The notes below the pieces were generated by a model. The model made no database searches and was not told the origin of the DNA. It saw nothing but the letters and a program-made list of their open reading frames with translations. Source: Turnera subulata (lineage: Eukaryota; Streptophyta; Magnoliopsida; Malpighiales; Passifloraceae). From it: a DNA stretch of 64,000 bases. Positions 23,881 to 32,301 of the stretch are shown here, piece by piece (the first letter of the stretch is position 1; each line of letters begins with the position of its first letter). The translations under genes and the position numbers were made by a program. The stretch is taken from contig JAKUCV010007142.1 of assembly GCA_028386065.3 (NCBI GenBank), positions 205,170 to 269,169 of the forward strand. The letters run 5' to 3'.

Positions 23881-25409
23881 TTTTTTTTAGGATTTTTTTG
23901 ATGTTGTGTGTGTTGTTTTATTGCAATAATACGTCCATTATGTACAAAGAAATTGGGGCAAACAAAAGCGCCCCTTTGAGGCTGAAACTACAACTACTCA
24001 GAACCAAACAAGTTCACCAGGAACATCAGTGTGTATGAGATATGCGAGCTGCCTTGCCGTGAGACCAGCCCCGAAACGGCTCTGCATAAGAAAGGAGAGC
24101 CCCAACACTATACGGAAAGCGAGGATGCAACATCCAAAACCACCCGAATGCTTTGAAGATAATGAGATCGAATAACATATCGACACATAGAGGCTTGCGG
24201 TAAAATACCAATGCATTTCGAGCCAACCACACCGACCAGAGAAGAGAGAGGCCCAAAAGGACCCATGCTTGTTGGGAATAGGTAGCACCGGCAAGTCCCG
24301 ACCAGTGCACTAACTAAGAGGAGATAGTTTTAGGACATATCCAAAAATCTCCCCGCCACCTGCACAACCTCTGCCATAACGACCATGTCACGGGGTAATG
24401 GAGAAAAAGCTAAGCAACATCCTCAACAGATTCACGACAAAATAGGCAAACCACGACTGCTGCCTATTATACCTCTCCTTAACAATGCATCCTGGGTCGC
24501 CACATCATCATGGAGGAGCAACCAAAAGAAGTGTTCAATCTTCGATGGGGCCACTGCCAGCCATGCCAGCGGCCGTGACAGGGTGGTGACACTGGAGTAG
24601 AGTAGCTGATATACTGACTGTACCGAAAAGCACCTATTGCTTGCAGCCGTCCACCGCCACCCATCCTACATATTTACCTGAAGAATCACAGATGCCATCT
24701 CCAGTCGTAATTGACGACAAATATCAGACTCCCAGGAATAGAGTGGTCGAGACTAGCCCACAGAAACTTCACTAGATCATAAGAGGCCAGACTCCACCAC
24801 TGTCTTAAGTGAAGCTCCCTGAAAAGTGGATATCAAGAAAAGTCTAGAAAAGCAATCCTTTAGGCAATGCAGATGCTACCAAGGGTTATTCTAAAAAGAA
24901 GCTCTAATGCCATCACCAACCTGTAGAAGCACAGCCGAGTGAAGAGATTGACCAGCGGGTGAAGAGAACTCACCACTGCAAGCAATATTAGCGCAGGTGG
25001 GCGAAGCATTATTGAGCTGAAAGACAGGTTTGAAAGACTATGTGTTCGACCCACACTTGGCTAAAACAAGAGGTTGCCAAGGTAGACCGTCAAGGGTCAT
25101 ATTCCGCTAAAGCCACTTAAAGAGAAGTGCTTGATTCTTTATCAGAAGCTCTTCGACGCCCAAACCGCCATAGTGCTTTGGTTGAGCAATTTTAGACCAA
25201 GCAACCATGCACAATTTCTTCTCACCAACTCCACCCCACAGGAATTCTCTTTGGATCCTTACCAACTGTTTGGTGACCATAACCGGTAACTTGAACATGG
25301 AGAGGAAATAAAGAGGCAAAGCTGATAAAACTAATTTTAGCAAGGTCGTCCGGCCTATAAAAGAAAGAAACCTCCCCTTCCAAGATCGCAATCTTACCAT
25401 GAACTTCTG
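23881..25409 (-). pseudogene. L1-type LINE ORF2, C-terminal part and 3' end
   Basis: Reading leftward from 25409 the frame gives VVQKFMVRLRSWKGRFLSF and IGRTTLLKLVLSALPLYFLS, the thumb region after plant L1 reverse transcriptases, then IQREFLWGG. After several stops a zf-RVT-like motif appears near 24430-24330 (CLFCRESVEDVA ... LFLHYPVTWSLW). The element ends at an A-rich tail near 23881, within 70 bp of the hAT MITE. It joins exactly to the RT part at 30448-31443 when the copia element is removed. Confidence 0.88.
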
Positions 25410-25414
25410 AACAA

Positions 25415-26929
25415 TGTTAGAACCTATGTCTTCATGGTTCATTCATTACAGGTTTTGATAAATGACAAACCAAGATCATAACCAAGATGAAGCAAAAAGA
25501 AATCAAGCAAACAAGTACTCAACTAAAGTGATCAAGAATTCAAGAGAAGATATGATCAAGAGTTGAAGTGCAAGAAGAGCAAGAGAAGTTAGGACCCATT
25601 TGTACAAGGTAAAACACTCAACTTCTCTTAGGCATTGGCTCAAACAAAACAAATTTCACTCATACATTTCATAGCATGCTTTCAGTCATACAATTGTATT
25701 TTGAGTTTAAAACATCGATGTTCTGTGTTTTCAAGTCTTTCTCAAAATTTGGCAGAAGCACCAAAACATCGATGTTGTAATTAAAACATCGATGTTGTGA
25801 TTTCTTCAAAGATTTCCAAAATTTGGCAGTAGGCAAATAACATCGATGTTGGCTTCCTAAACATCGATGTTCTTGTGACCGTTGGTCAAAACATCGATGT
25901 TGTCATTTGAAACATCGATGTTGTGATTTCTTCAAGTTTTTCCAAAATTTGGCAGAAGCGGAAAAACATCGATGTTCTATTGGAAACATCGATGTTCTGA
26001 TAATTGATTTCAAAATGAATTTTGCCGATGCCAAAAAACATCGATGTTTCATTTTCCAACATCGATGTTCTTGCATAACCCTTTTTCATCATATTTTTGC
26101 GAAGCTAAAAAACATCGATGTTGTAATTGAGAACATCGATGTTGTATCTGAAAACATCGATGTTGCTCAGACAAACATCGATGTTCTACTAGCCGTTGGA
26201 GCAATAATTTAAAATTGCTGGCTAAAACATCGATGTTTAAAGTAAAAACATCGATGTTTTGCCGTTGTAGCAGACAACTTTTCAGCACCCACTATGTTTT
26301 GTTTAAGGCTGTTTTTAGGTGGATTTAAAACGGCTCTATAACTTTTCAAAGCTATAAATTGAGCATTTTTAGCTGTGTTTCAGTACGAATCAACTCTCTA
26401 CTTACATGCATTCATCTCATACATTCAAATCAATCTTTGTTGAGCCAATATCCTATTAAGGATTTGAGAGTTGCCTTTTAGAGCTTCACTTGTACACTCA
26501 TACCTGCTTTTCGAGAGAGTCTTTTATTCTGAGTGATTGTGTATTTACACACCTTGAGGGAGGTTAGTTCCCTTGGTTAGACTCATAAGAAGAGGGGTAT
26601 ATCTTCTTGTGTGAGAAGTCTTGAAGTGAGGTATCTTCAAGCAAGAGAGCTGAGGTTCATGTGACTTGAACTTTCAGGGTTTAGGATTCTTGTGACTAGA
26701 ATTCCTAGGTTGTAACGGTTTGTTAAGCACCCCTAAGCTTAACATAGATAGTGAAATCTTCAAGTGAGACTTGAAGGGCTGGATTAGCCACACTAGTAGA
26801 GTGTGTGTGAACCAGGATAAATCTCTTGTGTCCTTCATTCTTTTAATTCCGCATTCAATTCCTGCTTATTTCGTTTTTATTCGATTATCGCTATTCACCC
26901 CCCTCTAGCGAAGGGCTATTGTTCTAACA
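25415..26929 (+). repeat. 5' LTR of the gag-only copia element (1515 bp)
   Basis: It starts TGTTAGAACC and ends TTCTAACA. U3 holds the palindrome array (25711-26258), then TATAAAT at 26353, so transcription should start near 26385 and R-U5 runs to 26929. Its first ~490 bp are about 98% identical to the 3' LTR, whereas the remainder differs by roughly 15-25% with many indels (eye estimates). Confidence 0.93.
25711..26258 (+). repeat. Array of 17 perfect AACATCGATGTT palindromes (5' LTR U3)
   Basis: Exact copies start at 25711, 25765, 25785, 25839, 25860, 25890, 25911, 25965, 25985, 26037, 26058, 26111, 26132, 26153, 26174, 26226 and 26247. Start-to-start spacings are 20-21 (nine times), 30 (once) and 52-54 (six times). 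The 8-9 bp between paired copies is different nearly every time; the longer gaps share a decayed text (TTCCAAAATTTGGCAG). The last copy ends ~95 bp before the TATA box. Inference: a binding-site array in the LTR enhancer. Confidence 0.97.
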
Positions 26930-26931
26930 AT

Positions 26932-26944
26932 TGGTAGCGGAGCC
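26932..26944 (+). other. Primer-binding site of the gag-only copia element
   Basis: TGGTAGCGGAGCC starts three bases after the LTR end. It shares 12 bases with the site of the chromovirus at 2365 and carries the same two differences from the initiator-Met complement TGGTATCAGAGCC. Confidence 0.8.
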
Positions 26945-26985
26945 TAACTCTCTGAAAGACTTAATAGTTTGAGAGGTAAATTTCC

Positions 26986-28344
26986 ATGGCTTGTTCAATT
27001 GCTTTGTATGCAGGAATCACTGAAGGACAATCCACTACCCGTGCACCGTTCTTTGACGGGACAAATTACGCATATTGGAAGGAAAGGATGAGAATTTTCA
27101 TCCAAGCCAATAATTTCGCAGCTTGGCTGATGATAAAGAATGGCATTCAAATCCCATCAAAGATGGAGCACAACGTAGATAACATCCAAAGAATCGAAAA
27201 CAACTCCAAGGCGATAAACATGCTTCAGAGTGCGGTCAATCCGGATGACTATCAGTTAATCTCGCACTGCGCAACAGCCAAGGAGATGTGGAACATGTTG
27301 GAAATCATCTATGAAGAAACCAATAGCTAGCAAGATGAGACTATCAACCTTTGTTGCATGGCAAAGGAAGAATCTCCAGAAGAGGTAAGTACTTCCTACT
27401 CAAGCGATGATTATACATTTGAAGAGTTGCAGAATGCATTTAATGAAGTATATAGTAAATTCATTTCAGTCTCTAAAGTAAATAAGAATTTAAAGAAACA
27501 AATTGTAACCTTAGAAAATGATAATGAAAATTTGTCAAATGATAAGGTTGAGTTATCAAGTAAAATTGATAAGCTTGAAAAAGAAAAGCATGATCTTAAT
27601 ATGTCTTGCAATGAACTTAATGAGAAGATATCCTCAAATGTATGTTCTTGTGTTGAATTGAGAAAAGAGAATGAATCTCTTAAGCATCAAGTTGATGATT
27701 TGAAGAAAACATTAGAGAAATTTACTAATGGTAGAGATAGTCTTAATCTTCTTCTAGGACAACAAATAAGTCCAACACAAAAAGAAGGATTAGGTGCATC
27801 TAATGTGTCAAATGATGTCAAACCTACTGTGCTTAATGCCAAGACACATAAACATGATGCTTCATCTTCTACTTATCATATTAGATCACATGTTCATGAC
27901 ACAAGATCATGTACTCATCATAGAAGGTCATATGCTCAAAATGCCAAACCAAATGCAAGTAGTGGAAAAGTTCACTATGCTAAATTGTATGCTTACAATG
28001 TTAGATCAAATGCCAATGATGCAAGACCACATATACACAGTGCTAAAAATGAAGGTTCTTATTTTACTAAACCTAGGAATCATATGACTCAACTTAGGAA
28101 AAACAAGATTATACCTAGGGAAGACAAGTATAATAGATTGCATGAACATAGGCAACATAGCAACTATTATCAACCAAGGAGAATGCATAATCCAAATGTA
28201 ATTTGTCATTATTGCAATAGAATCGGACATATTGCTCCTGTTTGTTTCACTAGGCATAGGCATTGGGCTCAAGAAGAAGCTCATAACCATTATGCACCTA
28301 ACACTCAAGGACCCAAGAAGATTTGGGTACCAAAATCCCTTTGA
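26986..28344 (+). pseudogene. Copia gag with UBN2-like domain, coiled coil and zinc knuckle; one internal stop
   Basis: The ATG at 26986 is 42 nt after the primer site. The first 114 codons hold the gag N-domain of SIRE-type elements (APFFDGTNYAYWKERMRIFI, then KAINMLQSAV). A TAG at 27328 interrupts; the same frame continues with a long charged heptad-rich coiled coil (about 27460-27730), a His/Arg/Ser-rich region with many degenerate HxRS repeats (about 27830-28080), and the zinc knuckle CHYCNRIGHIAPVC (CX2CX4HX4C) near 28205-28245. It ends at TGA 28342. Gag is nearly intact while pol is gone. Confidence 0.88.
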
Positions 28345-28365
28345 TTTGTTTTGCAGGTATGCTTG

Positions 28366-28486
28366 AAGGCATCAAGTGTACTTTGGTACCTTGATTGCGG
28401 ATGCTCCAAGCAAATAACCAAAGAAGCATCCAAGTTCTTAATCAATTCTTGTAGAAATGCAAGGATGAGTGTTGTTTTTTTGTAGG
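28366..28486 (+). pseudogene. Remnant of copia protease N-terminus
   Basis: Just after gag, one frame reads VLWYLDCGCSKQIT, matching the copia protease start (WYLDSGCSKHMTG) with the catalytic Ser replaced by Cys. The homology stops within about 40 codons, marking the deletion edge of pol. Confidence 0.7.
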
Positions 28487-28562
28487 TACCCCTCATTTAA
28501 GCAAAAACATAGGGAGAACAAAGGGATGATGAAGAACTTCAAAATTTGAGCAGAAATCTCAA

Positions 28563-28595
28563 TACATCGATGTTGAGTATCACAACATCGATGTT
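28563..28595 (+). repeat. Internal palindrome pair (AACATCGATGTT type)
   Basis: A one-mismatch copy (TACATCGATGTT, 28563-28574) and a perfect copy (28584-28595) are 21 bp apart, the same pair spacing as in the LTRs. They lie in the interior, far from either LTR. Confidence 0.9.
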
Positions 28596-28740
28596 CAGCT
28601 AAGCTTTCTAACATTCTTTATTTTGGCACATATAGAAGTGTATAGGTGTAGATAATATGTTGCACTTGTTCAAAGCTCCACCTATTTCTTACATAAGCAC
28701 TTCTCAACCTCTTCTTATCATTATTTCTTTTTGCTAATGC

Positions 28741-29003
28741 CAAAAGGGGGAAAATAGGGAGAAGTATATGCACCACGATGGGGGGAATCATAGTTTGTAC
28801 AACATAGGGGGAATCATCTTTATGTTATAAACATTAGCATATACTTCTAGGTGTTTGTCATTATCAAAAAGGGGGAAAATAGGGAGAAGTATATGCACCA
28901 CGATGGGGGGAATCATAGTTTGTACAACATAGGGGGAATCATCTTTATGTTATAAACATTAGTATATACTTCTAGGTGTTTGTCATTATCAAAAAGGGGG
29001 AAA
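28741..29003 (+). repeat. Tandem duplication (~124 bp) carrying extra polypurine tracts
   Basis: The block starting AAAAGGGGGAAAATAGGG and running through GGGGGGAATC and TTCTAGGTGTTTGTC occurs twice almost identically (28741 and 28865). It is followed by a third AAAAAGGGGGAAA at 28991, directly before the 3' LTR. Only the last is in place as the plus-strand primer; the others are candidate secondary ones. Confidence 0.85.
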
Positions 29004-29004
29004 T

Positions 29005-30442
29005 TGTTAGAACCTATGTCTTCATGGTTCATTCATTACAGGTTTTGATAAATGACAAACCAAGATCATAACCAAGAAGAAGCAAAAAGAAATCAAGCAA
29101 ACAAGTACTCAACCAAAGTGATCAAGAATTCAAGAGAAGATATGATCAAGAGTTGAAGTGCAAGAAGAGCAAGAGAAGTTAGGACTCATTTGTACAAGGT
29201 AAAACACTCAACTTCTCTTAGGCATTGGCTCAAACAAAACAAATTTCACTTATACATTTCATAGCATGCTTTCAGTCATATAATTGTATTTTGAGTTTAA
29301 AACATCGATGTTGTCCTCAAAAACATCGATGTTCTGTGTTTTCAAGTCTTTCTCAAAATTTGGCAGAAGCACCAAAACATCGATGTTGTAATTAAAACAT
29401 CGATGTTGTGATTTCTTCAAAGATTTCCAAAATTTGGCAGTAGGCAAATAACATCGATGTTGGCTTCCTAAACATCGATGTTCTTGTGACCGTTGGTCAA
29501 AACATCGATGTTTCCAATCCAACATCGATGTTCATGAAAACTTGTCTTAGAAATAGAATTTTGCCGAAGCCAAAAAACATCGATGTTGGCTAATCAAACA
29601 TCGATGTTTCACAAAACATCGATGTTTCATTTTCCAACATCGATGTTCTTGCATAAACCTTTTTCAAAAGAATTTTGCCGAACCAAAATAACATCGATGT
29701 TTGGATTCAGAACATCGATGTTTTAGTTACCGTTAGCCCAAAATTCAAATTTTATGGGCAAAACATCGATGTTCTCCTTTAAAACATCGATGTTTAAGGC
29801 ATGGTCCAGACAACTTTTCAGCACCCACTAAGCTTTGCTTAAAGGTGTTTTTCTTGGGTGGATTTCAAACGGCTCCATGACTTTTCAGAGCTATATATTG
29901 AGCATTTTTAGCTGGGTTTATAATCTAATCAACTCTCTAATTCATTCATCATTCATTGCAAAACATTCATTCAAGTTTAAGAGCCAATTCCTTTGAGATT
30001 ATTGAGAGTTGCCTTATTAGAGCTTAATTGTAACTCATACCCACTCTTGAGAGAGCTTTTGTTTGAGTAATCTTTATAGTGTTGTTCATACACTGAAAGG
30101 GAGGTTTGTTCCCTTGTAGCTACTCATAGGAAGAGTGATTTTCTTTCCTTGAGAGAAGTCTTGAAGTGAGGTATCTTCAAGCAAGTGTGTAGGATTCTTG
30201 TGATTAGAATTCCTAGGCTGTAAACGGTTTGTTAAGCACCCGGAAGCTTAACGGTAGATAGTGAACTCTTCAAGTGTACCTTGAAGGACTGGATTAGCCA
30301 CAAATTAGTTGTGTGTGAACCAGTATAAAAATCTCTTGTGTCCTTCTATTTTTCAATTCCGCACTTCATTTCCTGCAAAGTTTTAAATTTTCGGTCATAA
30401 GCTATTCACCCCCCCTCTAGCTTAAGTCTATTGTTCCTAACA
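29005..30442 (+). repeat. 3' LTR of the gag-only copia element (1438 bp)
   Basis: It starts TGTTAGAACC and ends TTCCTAACA, with TATATATT at 29892 in the place of the 5' LTR TATA box. Similarity to the 5' LTR drops sharply at 29512/25901, at the end of a shared palindrome. Confidence 0.93.
29301..29794 (+). repeat. Array of 16 perfect AACATCGATGTT palindromes (3' LTR U3)
   Basis: Exact copies start at 29301, 29322, 29376, 29396, 29450, 29471, 29501, 29521, 29576, 29597, 29615, 29636, 29690, 29711, 29762 and 29783. Spacings are 18 (once), 20-21 (eight), 30 (one) and 51-55 (five). Copy number and pairing differ from the 5' LTR, but the 12-mer itself never varies and the spacing classes are kept. 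Confidence 0.97.
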
Positions 30443-30447
30443 AACAA

Positions 30448-31443
30448 CCGGTTCTCAACATTGGGCAAGCCTCATATTTGCCCTCAACGACAACCCCAAA
30501 TAAGTAAATGGGAGCTTCTCCACCTTACACAAAAGATAACCCGCAAGGGTTCTTACTTTAGAATGTGATAAGTAAATGCCAGCCAAACTGCACTTGTTGA
30601 AATTTATATTCAAACCTGATAATAATTCAAAACACCGTAAGACACGATTAAGATTGAGCAAAGAGTTATATTAGCATGAGAGAAAATAAGTGTATCATTA
30701 GAAAATTGTCACCCCATTCATGCTTAAAGGGAGACCTTCAGCTGCCAATAAGAAAAGGAAAGGAGATAGTGGATCTCCTTGCTTCAAGCCCTTTTGCATC
30801 CCAAACTGAGCTGAGAGGGAACCATTGATGAGGACTGAGAGTGTGGAAGACTGGAGGCTTGACTTGTTCCATGACGTCTACCTTGTCCCAAATCCCATCC
30901 TGTCCATAACCTGGAAAGGTAATCCTACGATACCGAGTCATACACCTTACAAAAATCGAGCTTCCAAACAATTGCCTTTCTCTTGGAAGTTTTTAGGGAG
31001 TGAACCACTTTCGAAGCCATCAAAGCACAATCTAGAATGTTCCTTCCTACTATAAAAGTCGATTGTGTCTGACTAATCAACAAGTTCATAACCGGCTTAA
31101 TCCTCTCAGCCAGAATTTTTGACCCAATCTTATAGATGCCATAAATCAGAGTTATAGGCCGAAACTCATTAAAATCTGTCGCACTCCGACTTCTTGGGTG
31201 TAAGAGTTATATAGATAGATGTGGAACCCTTATGAAGAGTCCCAGTAGCAAAGAAATAATCCACCATATCGAATAAATCGTTCTTTAACAACCCCTAGCA
31301 CTTCTTGTAGAATGAAGAATTTAAACCATTTGGTCCTTGCGAGTCAGCGCTGTCACATGCCCACACACAGCTTTAACTTCCTCCAAAGTGATTTGGCGCT
31401 CCAAGAAAAGTGTCGTAGGCTGGTCAATTGAGGCAAATTGATC
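30448..31443 (-). pseudogene. L1-type LINE ORF2, reverse transcriptase part
   Basis: Reading leftward: IGSKILAERIKPVMN, LISQTQSTFIVGRNILD, KLDFCKVYDSVS (family motif KLDFEKAYDSV), QKGLKQGDPLSPFLFLLAAE, LSGLNINFNKCSLAG and LPFTYLGLSLRAN. These are the ordered motifs of plant L1-type RT. Several stops and a frameshift break it, and the YADD-box region is damaged near 30690. The 5' part is missing beyond about 31443, consistent with 5' truncation or a later insertion. Confidence 0.9.
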
Positions 31444-32296
31444 CTAAAGACCTCCAATCTCCAATCAAACTAGGGTTTAGTATCCCTATTCTTCACCTCC
31501 TAAACTCAAGGATTAGGCAACAAACAATAAGGAATACAAGGAGTTGATTAATCACCACAAGTAAAACACTTGATAAGAGAAATCAATCCTAAAGAGTAAA
31601 ACCAAGAGAATCCCTCTCTTGTTTTTTGATTGAATTCCTCAATCAAGAAGCACACCAAAGGAGAGCATTTAGCTTCCTTAAAAATCACTCAAATTTCATG
31701 TATATTCTGATTTCAAACTTAGTATATAGTTGGCTTTTATAGAAGCCAAAAAACAAATGATTGAATTTTAAATACAAGCAGTAATCATCTTTTGTTTTCT
31801 TTAATGCACACCAACCACACTAACACCAACCACACCAACAAATCAAATGATGAAAGAGCACTCAATATGGATAGTGGTTATCTCTAGCTCCTTAGAGAAT
31901 TTTCTAACCTGAAAATGAACAGTAAACGCCGACAGTGAATAGTAATTTCCGATGTGAATAGTAATTTTCGGGTTGGGCGGTAAAAACGACTACTTTCGAT
32001 TTGAATCCTTCAAAATGCTCACAAATTTAGGAATCTCTTTAAATTCTTCTCCAATCTTGATCATGTGAACTTGATTAATCTAAGCTTGTGCAAAGTGACT
32101 CTTCTTGTGCATCTTTGAGCAAGCCTTTGTGATTGCATCTTGAAGCATGAATTTGCCTTCAACTCCTCCTCTTGAGCTTGGTGTACCCTTGGTCGTATCA
32201 ACCATTGTCCAAGCTAGATACATGATGCAAGTGCCTTTGTTTGTCTTCTTTCCTTCTCCCCAGAAAACGTAACCATAAGCAGGTTCTCCTATCCTT
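31444..32296 (-). repeat. Probable LTR fragment, boundaries uncertain
   Basis: On the minus strand this stretch has a TATA-like CTATAAAAGCC near 31740, followed by a leader-like tract ending near GGATCAATTTGCCTCA at about 31443. Upstream are degenerate repeats of GTGAATAGTAAT (31915-31965). This resembles an LTR promoter half, but I could not find paired ends or a TSD, and no conserved domain is readable. Confidence 0.35.
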
Positions 32297-32301
32297 CCTA
32301 C

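Larger units (their letters stand above)
25415..30442 (+). mobile_element. Gag-only copia element (SIRE/Maximus-like) inserted in the LINE
   Basis: LTRs at 25415-26929 and 29005-30442 are flanked by the 5-bp duplication AACAA (25410-25414 and 30443-30447). Removing the element and one TSD restores the LINE reading frame (EPVV/QKFMV), so this is one insertion. The interior has a primer site, one gag, the first residues of protease and a polypurine region. RT, RNase H and integrase are absent, so it would depend on another element. The LTRs carry the AACATCGATGTT arrays. Confidence 0.95.

Noticed and set aside
25711..26258. Regular palindromic repeats with short spacers, resembling a CRISPR array
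   Set aside because: The repeat is only 12 bp, spacers are 8-9 or ~40 bp, the array lies in both LTRs of a plant retrotransposon, and there is no leader or cas context.
25907..26288. Open frames on both strands encoding repeated Asn-Ile-Asp-Val text (also 29259-29525)
   Set aside because: They are translations of the palindrome array. Frames are not kept between the two LTRs and there is no start context.
31444..32296. Possible gene or pol fragment reading leftward (frame containing SSRGGVEGKFMLQDAI)
   Set aside because: Only a short stretch is open and no conserved motif is present. The segment looks more like an LTR promoter half, so it is reported only as that with low confidence.
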